The notes under the pieces were generated by a model. It did not search any database. It had not been told where the DNA came from and saw only the letters and a list, made by a program, of their open reading frames with translations. Position numbers and translations under genes: made by a program. DNA of 27,818 nt from Gammaproteobacteria bacterium (GTDB taxonomy: Bacteria; Pseudomonadota; Gammaproteobacteria; Granulosicoccales; Granulosicoccaceae): the NCBI GenBank assembly GCA_019634245.1, contig JAHQVR010000060.1:1-27818 (forward strand), in the 5' to 3' direction. Positions 7,654 through 15,638 of the stretch are shown in pieces; the first letter of the stretch is position 1; the number at the start of each line of letters is the position of its first letter.

Positions 7654-9159
7654 CTAATCGCTTACAGCCGCTGGTTTACGCAAAAAACGGGAGAGGAACA
7701 TAGGAGCCACAAATCCGACGATTGCGGCAACCCACAATCCAATGGCAATAGGAGAGGAGAACAAGTAAGTCCACTCACCCCCTGAAATCACCATTGCTCT
7801 GCGCAGATTATCTTCCATGTGATTACCTAACAATATGCCCAGAATAATAGGTACCGTTGGGACATCAATTTTCCTCAGAAAATACCCTAACACACCAAAA
7901 CCAATCATCAGTAGTAAGTCGAAGTAGCTGCCAGATAAGGAATAGATACCGACAAACGACACCATGGTGACACCAGGTAACAATATCCAGGCCGGCACAC
8001 TCAGTAGTTTGACGAACACTTTAACCAACGGCACATTCAGAACCAACAACACAAAATTTGCAATAAACAAGGTTGCTATTAGTCCCCAAACTAAATCGGC
8101 ACGTTCGGTAAACAGTAACGGCCCTGGTGTGATATTCAGAGTCATCAGCAAAGCGAGCAGCACGGCTGTAGTACCAGAGCCAGGGACGCCAAGCGTCAGC
8201 ATGGGAACAAGCGCACCACCCGCAGCAGCATTGTTACCTGCTTCGGGAGCCGCCACTCCGCGTGGATTTCCGGTGCCGAAGGTATCTTTATCTTTCGCAA
8301 TCGCTTTTTCTGACATATAGGCTAGAAAACTTCCCAAGGACGCTCCAGCGCCTGGTAATACTCCAGCTATAAATCCAACGACTGAGGATCTCAACATGGC
8401 ACCTGCACTATGAACAATGTCTTTGACCGGAATAGTTATTTTGTCGAGCTTCACCCCAATCGCAGAATTCTTGCCATGACTTTCTATAAAGATGAACACT
8501 TCAGATACCGCGAACAGGCCAACAATGGCAACGAGAAAATCGACACCGTCCATAAGGTGCAAACTATCGTAAGTGAATCGTGGCATACCTGTGCTGTTAT
8601 CCAAACCGATCATGGCAATGCCTAATCCAATACAAGCAGCGATCGCAGCCTTACGCTGGTTATTAGAGGCAATGCCACCGAGCGTGCAAAACGCTAATAG
8701 ATACAATGCAAAGTTTTCAGCAGGACCAAACAGAAATGCAACTCGTGCCAACAAAGGAGCCAGTAACATCAAGCCAATGGTGGCGAGCGTGGCGCCCACA
8801 AACGAAGCAACCCCAGATAACACCAACGCATCCCCGGCTCGGCCTTTTTTCGCCATCGGGTATCCGTCAAGGGTGGTCATAAGAGCAGGTTCGTCGCCTG
8901 GGATGTTCAGAAGAATGGACGAAATACGCCCCCCGTACATCGCACCGTAGTAGACGCTGGTCATTAACACGAGCGCTTGGGTCGCATCCAGACCCAATGA
9001 AAAGGCCAGCGGAATCAGAATTGCCACGCCATTGGACGGCCCTAAGCCAGGCAAGGCTCCCACCATAGTTCCAATGATGCACCCGCAAACAGCGAGCATC
9101 AAATTACCTGGCGTTAGCGCAACAGAAAAACCATTGGCTAGTAGCGAGAAAACTTCCAA
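7654..9159 (-). CDS. tctA: Tripartite tricarboxylate transporter, large permease TctA
   Basis: This 501-residue inner-membrane protein is the large subunit of a TTT transporter, which uses an ion gradient and a periplasmic receptor to import carboxylates. Family signatures include GALPGLGPSNGVAILIPL near residues 34-51, DEPALMTTLDGYPMAKKG, a second PGAGAS loop, and NPRGVAAPEAGNNAAAGGALVP with TLGVPGSGTTAV after it. About twelve hydrophobic spans are visible. The start is TTG at 9159, preceded by GGATAA 7 nt upstream; it gives the standard N-terminus (MEVFSLLANGFSVALTP) and no nearby ATG fits. It sits 6 bp after tctB and 27 bp before the AtuA-family gene, so the transporter and enzyme genes are likely co-transcribed. 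Confidence 0.96.
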   Translation of the reverse strand: MEVFSLLANGFSVALTPGNLMLAVCGCIIGTMVGALPGLGPSNGVAILIPLAFSLGLDATQALVLMTSVYYGAMYGGRISSILLNIPGDEPALMTTLDGYPMAKKGRAGDALVLSGVASFVGATLATIGLMLLAPLLARVAFLFGPAENFALYLLAFCTLGGIASNNQRKAAIAACIGLGIAMIGLDNSTGMPRFTYDSLHLMDGVDFLVAIVGLFAVSEVFIFIESHGKNSAIGVKLDKITIPVKDIVHSAGAMLRSSVVGFIAGVLPGAGASLGSFLAYMSEKAIAKDKDTFGTGNPRGVAAPEAGNNAAAGGALVPMLTLGVPGSGTTAVLLALLMTLNITPGPLLFTERADLVWGLIATLFIANFVLLVLNVPLVKVFVKLLSVPAWILLPGVTMVSFVGIYSLSGSYFDLLLMIGFGVLGYFLRKIDVPTVPIILGILLGNHMEDNLRRAMVISGGEWTYLFSSPIAIGLWVAAIVGFVAPMFLSRFLRKPAAVSD

Positions 9160-9165
9160 AGTAGC

Positions 9166-9603
9166 TTATCCGATCAAATTTTTAGAAAATGCAACCAGAC
9201 CAAGACCCAGTGCATATTTAAATAATAGAAACAACCCGACCGACAAACCCATTCCAGTTAACGCCGCGGTGAGAACATTTCTGCGTATGAGATAGCTGAT
9301 AATCATCGAGACCACCGCTGTGGGAATGAGAAACCCCAAGGGCTTAAGAGCGTAGGCGTAACCCACCAGCGCCAACACTGCACACAATAAAGCCACCCAA
9401 ATGCCGGGAGCAGGCCAAGAGGGAGACTCATCGGGTTTTAAAAAAATGGTAACCGCACACAATAAAGCCACTCCTCCGATGATCATCGGAAAGAGCTTGG
9501 GCCCTACTGGGTCGGTCATAAAACTCGACTGGATTTGTGTGGCGCTTACGATATACATAAGCGCCACCAAACCTGCTACCGCACCGAAAAGTCGGTCACT
9601 CAC
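9166..9603 (-). CDS. tctB: Tripartite tricarboxylate transporter, small permease TctB
   Basis: This 145-residue membrane protein is the small subunit of the TTT system. It has four hydrophobic spans, at about residues 6-25, 36-54, 66-85 and 98-140 (the last a double span), which is usual for TctB. A PVGPKLFPMIIG segment after the first span is typical. It starts with GTG in the sequence TAGTG, where the TAG is the stop of tctC, so the genes overlap by one base. The subunit is needed for transport with TctA; no substrate can be read from it. Confidence 0.92.
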   Translation of the reverse strand: MSDRLFGAVAGLVALMYIVSATQIQSSFMTDPVGPKLFPMIIGGVALLCAVTIFLKPDESPSWPAPGIWVALLCAVLALVGYAYALKPLGFLIPTAVVSMIISYLIRRNVLTAALTGMGLSVGLFLLFKYALGLGLVAFSKNLIG

Positions 9604-10568
9604 TACTTAATAACACCCAACTCTTTGGATAAAGTCTGGATTTCCGCTATGACACCATCTAGGTAGCCAGCGAAATCATCACCAACCTTAGTAAATGGTG
9701 CTAGACCATTGGCCACCATGGCTTCGGCCCACTCGTCGGAAGCCGCTACTTGAGCTAACGCATCTGACCACTTTTGGTATGCTTCATCAGAGATATCTTT
9801 GGGTACATACAATCCACGCCAATTCACCGCAACGACATCAATGCCCTGCTCTTTGGCGGTGGGAATGCTGTCGAAATCGCCAGGTATGCGCTCATCGGTC
9901 AAAACGGCTAGAACTCGGACGTCTCCAGATTTCAAAAAGCCAACCACCTCAGAGATATCACCGGTCATAGCTTGGGTAAAACCACCAATGGTCTGAGTAA
10001 TAGCATCCGCGCCACCATCAACACCGATGTATTTTACTTTTGAGATGTCGTTGAATCCAGCTCGGCCCAATGCCATCAACACTTTAAGATGATCGAATCC
10101 GCCGGCAGCTGAACCACCTGCAAATGTGATCGAGGATGGATCTGCTTTCACAGCATCTAATAGATCGGTTAATGACTGAAATGGCGAATCCTTACCGACC
10201 ACGATGACGCCTGGGTCAGCGCCGATAGCGCCTAAGAACTTAACTTGGTCAGCTTTCATTCCTGCATAGGCATTCTGTGCTAGGCGAGTTGCGGTTGCCG
10301 ACGATGCAGCCACAATGAGCTCTTCATCAGTTGAGCGCTCGTTAACCACGTGGGAATACGCCAATCCACCACCGCCACCGGCCATGTTGGTGACTTGAAT
10401 CGGTTTATCAACCGCGCCTATGTCATGCATGATTTTACCGATCGAACGACAGGTAAAATCCCAGCCGCCACCAGGATTTGCCGGGGCGATACATTCGGCT
10501 GCTGAGGCTTGACCCAGAAGACCGGCACTTAAGATCAGACAGGCACCCGCCTGCTTTAGCATGTTCAT
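9603..10568 (-). CDS. tctC: Tripartite tricarboxylate transporter, periplasmic receptor TctC (Bug family)
   Basis: This 321-residue periplasmic protein captures a carboxylated ligand and delivers it to TctAB. A Sec signal peptide ends at about residue 23 (QASA/AE). The mature N-terminus holds the ligand-loop motif ECIAPANPGGGWDFTCRS, which resembles the citrate/tricarboxylate branch of the Bug receptors. The family features MAGGGGGLAY and FAGGSAAGGFDHLK are also present. The ATG has GGAGGAA about 9-11 nt upstream, the best ribosome binding site of this operon, as expected for an abundantly made receptor. It is the first gene of the leftward operon and is divergent from the CoA-transferase gene. 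The ligand may be the pathway's substrate (for example nicotinate) or an acid intermediate. Confidence 0.95.
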   Translation of the reverse strand: MNMLKQAGACLILSAGLLGQASAAECIAPANPGGGWDFTCRSIGKIMHDIGAVDKPIQVTNMAGGGGGLAYSHVVNERSTDEELIVAASSATATRLAQNAYAGMKADQVKFLGAIGADPGVIVVGKDSPFQSLTDLLDAVKADPSSITFAGGSAAGGFDHLKVLMALGRAGFNDISKVKYIGVDGGADAITQTIGGFTQAMTGDISEVVGFLKSGDVRVLAVLTDERIPGDFDSIPTAKEQGIDVVAVNWRGLYVPKDISDEAYQKWSDALAQVAASDEWAEAMVANGLAPFTKVGDDFAGYLDGVIAEIQTLSKELGVIK

Positions 10569-10639
10569 TGTGTGTTATTCCTCCAAATTTCAAAAAGGTG
10601 AGCGAACACTCCCTTGATCAGAATTGTCTCATAAGCTCT

Positions 10640-10684
10640 GTGATCTACCTAGACTAAATCTAAAATTTCTAGGCGGTTGATCAC
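10640..10684. promoter_or_regulatory. Interrupted inverted repeat in the tctC / CoA-transferase divergent region, candidate operator
   Basis: The 267-bp gap between the divergent genes contains GTGATC (10640-10645) with CCTAGA (10648-10653), mirrored by TCTAGG (10668-10673) and GATCAC (10679-10684). The half-sites are perfect, and the right arm carries 3 extra bases between them. The centre is AT-rich. It could bind a dimeric regulator controlling both genes. No regulator gene is in the window, so this is a candidate only. Confidence 0.35.
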
Positions 10685-10835
10685 TGCGGTTCTCCACCCT
10701 CATGGATACGTTAAAAGTCAAGATATTTGCTTTTTTTTCAGCAACTTGAGTACACGAAGTTAGGTTGGCTGATTACTCAAACGTGCCGTTTATGTTTATC
10801 CTTGGACCCACTCTCCACCGACACTGGCCGAGCTC

Positions 10836-12041
10836 ATGCCAAACGTTCAATCATTAAAAGGACTGTCTGTTCTCGAATTCAGCCATACCGTTATGGGCCC
10901 CTGCGCTGGCTTACTCCTGGCTGAGCTTGGAGCGGATGTCATCAAAATTGAACCGGCACCCTCTGGCGATCGGACGCGGCAACTCACTGGCTTTGCGTCA
11001 GGATTTTTTGCCACATTTAATCGCAACAAGCGCAGCCTCGCGGTGAATCTAAAAACCGTCGCCGGTCAGAAAATCATTCACCGATTGATCGAAGACGCCG
11101 ATGTCGTTATTGAGAACTACGGACCAGGCACGATGGAAAAGCTGAACTGCGGGTGGAACACTCTACGATTACTCAACGATCGTTTGATCTATCTCAGTTT
11201 AAAGGGATACCTGAAAGGTCCGTTTGAAAACAAACCGGCTCTAGATGAAGTGGTGCAATTTCAAAGTGGATTAGCCTATATGACTGGTCCGGTTGGTCAA
11301 CCGTTGCGAGCAGGTGCGTCCATTGTTGATATTCTCGGCGCTGTCTTTGGCATTGTTGGTGTGCAAGCCGCCTTACGCGAAAGAGATCTAACGGGCGAGG
11401 GACAACGGGTGGGCAGCGCACTGTTCGAATCTGCGGCGTTTATGATGGCCTCACACATAGCCGGTGGTGCAGCTCTTAACGAGATCGTTCCCCCCATGAC
11501 TGCGCGCAAAGGCGCTTGGGGAATTTACGATGTGTTTTTATCCGAAGATAACCAACAACTGTTTATCGGTGTTACCAGTGATAGCCAGTGGCTGAATTTC
11601 TGTTCGGTTTTTCAATTCGACGATTTACTCACGGATGACTCTTTACGGACAAATGCGCTCAGGTGCGATTCTCGTGATTGGTTGTTACCCGAAATTTCAA
11701 AGCGTCTAGCCCAAATTTCGTATGAGGTTCTACACCACAAGTGCGAATCCGCTGGCGTTTCCTGGTCGCCGGTAGTTCAGCCCGAGCAACTTCTACAGAA
11801 TGCACATCTTCTCTCCGATGGCGGATTAGTGGACACCAGTTTGGAAACCGCGCTGAATTCAGTGGCTCCCAGCACATGGCTCCCAGCTCTACCACTCGAA
11901 TTTGGTGATGAGAGGGTGCGGCCTGATTTGTCTAGTCAGCCTCCAACACTCGGGGAGCACACCGACGATATTTTGAGTTCGATCGGGTACTCCAAGAAAG
12001 ATATTACCTGCCTTAAAGCAGATTTAACCGTCATTGGCTGA
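10836..12041 (+). CDS. CaiB/BaiF (class III) CoA-transferase
   Basis: This 401-residue cytoplasmic enzyme would move CoA between carboxylic acids through an aspartyl-CoA intermediate. The N-terminal region is characteristic: LKGLSVLEFSHTVMGPCAG, then ELGADVIKIEPAPSGDRTR, followed by NRNKRSLAVNLK at about 62-73 and DVVIENYGPGTMEKL at about 89-103. Asp137 (LDEVVQFQSG) sits where the family's catalytic aspartate is expected. The length is normal. The ribosome binding site is weak (GAG about 5 nt upstream). The gene diverges from the TTT operon. Mammalian SUGCT, which makes glutaryl-CoA from glutarate, belongs to this family, and glutarate-like acids are plausible products of an enamidase route. 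The pathway role is inference; the family call is firm. Confidence 0.93.
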   Translation: MPNVQSLKGLSVLEFSHTVMGPCAGLLLAELGADVIKIEPAPSGDRTRQLTGFASGFFATFNRNKRSLAVNLKTVAGQKIIHRLIEDADVVIENYGPGTMEKLNCGWNTLRLLNDRLIYLSLKGYLKGPFENKPALDEVVQFQSGLAYMTGPVGQPLRAGASIVDILGAVFGIVGVQAALRERDLTGEGQRVGSALFESAAFMMASHIAGGAALNEIVPPMTARKGAWGIYDVFLSEDNQQLFIGVTSDSQWLNFCSVFQFDDLLTDDSLRTNALRCDSRDWLLPEISKRLAQISYEVLHHKCESAGVSWSPVVQPEQLLQNAHLLSDGGLVDTSLETALNSVAPSTWLPALPLEFGDERVRPDLSSQPPTLGEHTDDILSSIGYSKKDITCLKADLTVIG

Positions 12042-12172
12042 TTCGTTGAATTTTTCTGGCCATCGCCGTGGGTTCTAAGCGGTGCCGTGGAGAATCCTGG
12101 CAACTGTGATCTTTCAGAAGACTCAAAAGATTGGCTCAATATCGGCTGATTCGTTCTGGATTAACGGCCATC
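12036..12172 (+). repeat. Pair of imperfect 29-bp direct repeats in the 12042-12345 intergenic stretch
   Basis: Two 29-bp units (12036-12064 and 12144-12172) share GGCTGATTCGTT at the left end and GGCCATC at the right end, with 10 different bases between. The first unit includes the stop codon of the CoA-transferase gene. The rest of the 304-bp stretch up to the next gene shows no convincing gene. It presumably contains the promoter of the outer-membrane protein gene. Confidence 0.5.
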
Positions 12173-12345
12173 TCGCAGTTTCCAAGTGGCTTTGCTGAGA
12201 ACCCTTGCAACACATATCTATACGATGTCTCACCATCTGTGAGTGAATTGTTAAAAATCCGTATGCGGTGCGTTGTAACTGATACAGGCCAAATGCCAGA
12301 TCCGCTCTGACATCGCCAGTCACTGAACAACCTCGGAGATGAACT

Positions 12346-12900
12346 ATGAACATTGCTTCCTCAATATTAATCATGCTATCCCTTTTCGCCGCCTCGAGCG
12401 CTCAAGCATTTGATGGGAAACGCACTGGGCTTCAGATTGGTCTCGGCGTTGGCATGAGTTCCACGGTCGTCGACTACGCAAGTGGAGATACCGTTGCTGG
12501 TATTCAGTCGAACAATATTGCCACCAGTGCGCAAATTGGGTTTGGACTCAACGAATACTTAAGCATTCATGTCGGTGGTATCGGTGCCAGCGTCAACAAT
12601 GGTGGAGACACACAAAACTTTTCAACTATCGTGGGGGTGGGCGCAACATGGTACTTGGCTCGTAGTGCAGCCTCGCTGTATGTAACTGGCCTATACGGAA
12701 AAGGTTTTTTAGGCGGACCGGATGATGAACGCACCATTGACACCAGCGCTCCTGCGTGGATGATCGGTGCTGGGTATGAACTGTCCAGCCATCTGCAGGT
12801 TCAGGCCAGCTATGCGAACTCTGGCTCTACTATCGAAGGGCAAGAATCCAGCAACGATTTTAGAGCAACGTATTTCACAGCGAAATACGTCTTTTATTAA
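12346..12900 (+). CDS. Small outer-membrane beta-barrel protein (OmpA/OmpW-like barrel)
   Basis: This 184-residue protein has a Sec signal peptide ending near SSAQA (residue 21). The rest consists of alternating polar and hydrophobic strands rich in Gly, Ser, Thr, Tyr and Asn. It ends in YFTAKYVFY, with the terminal aromatic residue that marks proteins inserted by the BAM machinery. Segments such as LQIGLGVGMSS, FSTIVGVGATWYLA and AWMIGAGYELSSHLQVQASY look like adjacent strands of an eight-stranded barrel. CGGAG lies about 10 nt before the ATG. No specific function can be given. It is a single gene converging on truC, with no visible link to the catabolic locus. Confidence 0.8.
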   Translation: MNIASSILIMLSLFAASSAQAFDGKRTGLQIGLGVGMSSTVVDYASGDTVAGIQSNNIATSAQIGFGLNEYLSIHVGGIGASVNNGGDTQNFSTIVGVGATWYLARSAASLYVTGLYGKGFLGGPDDERTIDTSAPAWMIGAGYELSSHLQVQASYANSGSTIEGQESSNDFRATYFTAKYVFY

Positions 12901-12913
12901 ACGCAATGAAAAG

Positions 12914-12939
12914 TGCACAAACCCAGGATGGTTTGTGCA
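12914..12939 (-). terminator. Hairpin between convergent genes, terminator for truC
   Basis: A perfect 10-bp stem (TGCACAAACC with GGTTTGTGCA, loop of 6) lies between the stop codons of the barrel protein and truC. Read on the minus strand it is followed by CTTTTC, which makes it a plausible terminator for truC. On the plus strand no U-run follows, but the hairpin may still protect the 3' end. Confidence 0.65.
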
Positions 12940-12951
12940 TCCCTGCCCCTT

Positions 12952-13671
12952 TCACACTATCCAATCAAATCGTATAAGCACAGCCTTGAACGTTTCATCC
13001 AAACTTCCATCAATGACCAACTCGTCTTGTGTCACTGGATGCTGCAATGTCAGCTGAGTGGCTGCTAATAACAAACGATGACAATTTAAGTGCTTACGAA
13101 AAGTTTGATTGTGCTTACCATCACCGTGCGTGGTATCTCCTATGATCTGATGGGAAATGTGTTTCATATGCCTGCGCAGCTGATGCTTTCGACCTGTACG
13201 CGGAAAACATTCCACGAGAGAGTATCGGGAGGTTGGATAACGGCCCGTTGGCACCTCGAGAGTGCCTAGGCTGATTCGTCGATAGGCTGTTATTGCAGAT
13301 TGTGCCGGTTTGTTTTTGTCGGCATCCCTGTCGGCAATTCGATCAAGTTTTTCTTTGAGTGGATAGTCGATCTCACCCCTGGGATCAATGGTTCCTCTGA
13401 CGACCGCCAAATAGCGCTTACTAACCTCTCCTTGTGTGAATGCTAAGTTCAACGTTCGAGCGATCTCAGAACTCAGTGCAAACAGAATCACTCCGGAGGT
13501 GGGTTTATCCAGCCGATGCACTGGAAACACTTTCTGCCCAATCTGATCGCGCAACGTCTGTACTAAGAATATGGTCTCGCGCCGATCAATATCACTGCGA
13601 TGCACCAACATACCCGCTGGCTTCTCAACCGCAATCAAATACTCATCTCGATACAGAACTTCCAGCACCAC
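12952..13671 (-). CDS. truC: tRNA pseudouridine(65) synthase TruC
   Basis: TruC converts uridine 65 of tRNA to pseudouridine and belongs to the RluA family. This 239-residue protein matches the E. coli enzyme from end to end. The catalytic motif HRLDKPTSG lies at residues 52-60 with Asp55. An RDQIGQ segment precedes it, and ECFPRTGRKHQLRRHMKH with IIGDTTHGDG forms the conserved late core. The start is GTG at 13671, or the next GTG at 13668, giving the normal N-terminus (MVLEVLYRDEYL). A large hairpin repeat ends only 16 bp upstream of this start, so the original promoter or leader has probably been displaced. The ribosome binding site is an unusual G-rich run. Function is a safe call. Confidence 0.95.
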   Translation of the reverse strand: MVLEVLYRDEYLIAVEKPAGMLVHRSDIDRRETIFLVQTLRDQIGQKVFPVHRLDKPTSGVILFALSSEIARTLNLAFTQGEVSKRYLAVVRGTIDPRGEIDYPLKEKLDRIADRDADKNKPAQSAITAYRRISLGTLEVPTGRYPTSRYSLVECFPRTGRKHQLRRHMKHISHQIIGDTTHGDGKHNQTFRKHLNCHRLLLAATQLTLQHPVTQDELVIDGSLDETFKAVLIRFDWIV

Positions 13672-13687
13672 CCCACCCCACGCAAAC

Positions 13688-13744
13688 GGGTCAGACCCAC
13701 CACGCCACTCGGGTCGGACCCGAGTGGCGTGGTGGGTCTGACCC
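13688..13744. repeat. Perfect 28-bp-arm inverted repeat (GGGTC(A/G)GACCC hairpin)
   Basis: The left arm (13688-13715) and right arm (13717-13744) are perfect reverse complements around a single G. Each arm starts or ends with GGGTC/GACCC modules: GGGTCAGACCC at the outer end and GGGTCGGACCC across the centre. This is far beyond chance. GGGTC-type hairpins resemble the REP/BIME-like elements mobilised by REP-associated tyrosine transposases. No transposase gene is nearby, so mobility in trans is inference. No U-run follows on either side, so it is not a standard terminator. Confidence 0.9.
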
Positions 13745-13832
13745 AGTTACTTATTCTAACGTGTTGAGAGTCGCTACCAAGAGGCTCTCACCAAAGAGTG
13801 CTCGGATTTCGCTCGGACCCACTAAGGTTGGC

Positions 13833-13866
13833 GGGTCGGACCCGAAAGGGGAAACAGGTCCGACCC
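13833..13866. repeat. Second GGGTCGGACC hairpin of the same cluster
   Basis: GGGTCGGACC (13833-13842) and GGTCCGACCC (13857-13866) form perfect 10-bp arms around a 14-base loop rich in A and G. A further TCGGACCC copy stands alone at 13813-13820. With the larger hairpin at 13688-13744 it fills most of the 229-bp gap between truC and the GST gene and looks like one end of a composite repeat unit. Confidence 0.75.
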
Positions 13867-13900
13867 TGGGGCTTCACGGGATGGCAACAACAGGACGGGG

Positions 13901-14557
13901 TTAGGCTGCGAGTTTCTGAGATTCTTCAGCTAAGCCTAAGGACACTAAACACTGATGAATAACTACTTCACACGAAGCGCGGCGCTCAACGGCAGATAAC
14001 CAATTTAAAACGTTTGAAAATCGGTTCTCGTTTAAGGGATATCCGAGTTGGTCTGCCAACCAGTTCGAATACCATAGACTCATCGCATAAGTGGCATCTA
14101 CGTTTCCGAAGATGTCACCTGAGTAATAGGGTGCAGGCGCCACTCTAGCTTCGACCATGTCTAAGGTGGAAAACATAATTTCTTTTAGGCTGGCGAGTCT
14201 TTCCTTATCAGGGTTAATCTTACCAATTTCTAAAAACAGAGAAGACAGTACTGGAGCAAGATCCGAATTATGGAAAAGGATCATCCAACGTGACTCGGCT
14301 CGATCAATGGCATGCTGTGGCACCATCGCCGGCATTGGATACATCTCGTCCAGATATTCCAAAATCACACTACTTTCACCCATCGATAGTTCCCCGTCGA
14401 TCAGAAAAGGGACCTGGCCCTGAGGGTTAAACTTGTCGGAATACTCACTTTTATCCAAGCCACTAACATCAACAAATTCTGCGTTGAGTCGTTTTTCTAG
14501 AATCGTGATGTGAATCTTGGAACTGTGATGACTGTAAGGGAGATGGTAAAGTTTCAT
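13901..14557 (-). CDS. Glutathione S-transferase family protein
   Basis: This 218-residue cytosolic protein has a thioredoxin-like N-terminal domain: MKLYHLPYSHHSSK at the start, GQVPFL with the cis-proline near residue 50, and GESSVILEYLDE, the glutathione gamma-glutamyl contact, near 61-72. A helical C-terminal domain follows. Ser and Tyr residues near position 9 could be catalytic. The frame extends upstream to an ATG at 14620, but GST proteins begin at MKLY, so I chose 14557; no strong ribosome binding site supports either start. The stop codon lies just beside the GGGTC repeat cluster. The substrate cannot be read from sequence, and the role may be detoxification or an isomerisation step. 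Confidence 0.88.
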   Translation of the reverse strand: MKLYHLPYSHHSSKIHITILEKRLNAEFVDVSGLDKSEYSDKFNPQGQVPFLIDGELSMGESSVILEYLDEMYPMPAMVPQHAIDRAESRWMILFHNSDLAPVLSSLFLEIGKINPDKERLASLKEIMFSTLDMVEARVAPAPYYSGDIFGNVDATYAMSLWYSNWLADQLGYPLNENRFSNVLNWLSAVERRASCEVVIHQCLVSLGLAEESQKLAA

Positions 14558-14785
14558 AGCCTTATGAATTAGCAGCGCCTCACTGCGCATATGCTGTTTG
14601 ACGGCAGCGCGAATAGCCATCTTTAAGTGGATTTCTCAGATTCCCACTCAATTCCGGTCGGAATTCGTTGCCTGTTCCAGGTTTTTCGACCGTAGACTCT
14701 ATACAGACTTGGTATGAGTGCGACACCCATAACCTATCAACGGCACACTCAGAATCGTCACCTGAGTGCGCGCAAATTTGAACAT

Positions 14786-15475
14786 TTAATGGGCCTCAGA
14801 GGTTCCACCCAGCGCTTGTTTCAACTTATCCATAGAAAAGTTGTCAGAACGAGCGACGCTAAGAACTTTGGCTTCTCTGTCAGCAATTTGAGCCACAGCC
14901 TCCGGAATTTTCTCTGCCACTGCGGAAGGCACCACTACTGCACCGTGTCGATCAGCATGTATTAGGTCGTCATGACTTACGGCCATACCATGCACGGTCA
15001 CATTGGTATTGACACTTATGGGATGCACATAGGCGTGGCTTGGCCCCACCATACCCCCAAGGATTTGAAAACCCGGCGCATTGTCTGCAATGTCTCGATA
15101 GGATCCATTCGTGATCACACCCAATGCCCCTAGTGCTTTATGCACCGCTGTATGGACTTCACCCCAGTAAGCGCCCACCCCTGGTTGAGGGTCAACATCT
15201 TCTATCACTACTATGGTTGGGCTCGCCCCGCTTGCAATGTATTCGTAGTAGTCCAGCCTATCAACACATTCAGCATTGGAATTGACAGGATGTGAGGCCC
15301 GTATTTTCGCTGTCCTGGCATAACCAACCATAGGCTTTGCCTCAGGATACATAACCGAAAAAGGATGGACGGAAAAACCATGACCGCGACGTTCTGGCAC
15401 CACTAATTCAAGCGCATTGCATATTGTGGGGGTATCCCACTGCGATAAGCAGTCTAATAGATCTTGATTTAACAT
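14786..15475 (-). CDS. RraA family protein (4-hydroxy-4-methyl-2-oxoglutarate aldolase-like)
   Basis: This 229-residue protein belongs to the RraA/HMG aldolase family, whose members are either RNase E inhibitors or metal-dependent pyruvate aldolases and oxaloacetate decarboxylases. It carries a GAYWGEVHTAVHKALGALGV stretch (101-120), followed by NGSYRDIAD (123-131). In these, Arg127 and Asp128 match the substrate- and metal-binding pair of the aldolases. It is larger than the regulator RraA (about 160 residues), and catalytic residues are kept, so an enzyme is more likely. It lies 163 bp downstream of the Ldh2-type dehydrogenase gene, in the same direction. It may cleave or decarboxylate the oxoacid made by the two upstream dehydrogenases, which is inference. 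Confidence 0.87.
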   Translation of the reverse strand: MLNQDLLDCLSQWDTPTICNALELVVPERRGHGFSVHPFSVMYPEAKPMVGYARTAKIRASHPVNSNAECVDRLDYYEYIASGASPTIVVIEDVDPQPGVGAYWGEVHTAVHKALGALGVITNGSYRDIADNAPGFQILGGMVGPSHAYVHPISVNTNVTVHGMAVSHDDLIHADRHGAVVVPSAVAEKIPEAVAQIADREAKVLSVARSDNFSMDKLKQALGGTSEAH

Positions 15476-15638
15476 TGGTGTACACCGCCTTTGCGTTGTG
15501 TCAGTTCAGCTCTTTAGTCAGCATTCGTTGTTGAGAGTTAGCAATACTCAATCAATCGGATCTTATTCGTTGTTCCACTCTTTACACTCCCAGCATAATT
15601 CATAGAGTTAACAGCGAGAGTCGCCAGCGCTTAACCGG

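Noticed and set aside
12123..12374. Minus-strand 83-codon frame upstream of the barrel protein
   Set aside because: It overlaps the start of a gene with a good signal peptide, has no ribosome binding site and no family resemblance.
13688..13866. CRISPR array or transcription terminator at the hairpin cluster
   Set aside because: There are no regularly spaced direct repeats with spacers, and the hairpins lack U-runs; inverted GGGTC modules explain the structure better.
13440..13904. 154-codon plus-strand frame spanning truC 5' end and the hairpin cluster
   Set aside because: It is antisense to truC and runs through palindromic repeats. The protein has no recognisable family and a composition rich in Pro/Thr/His from GGGTC repeats.
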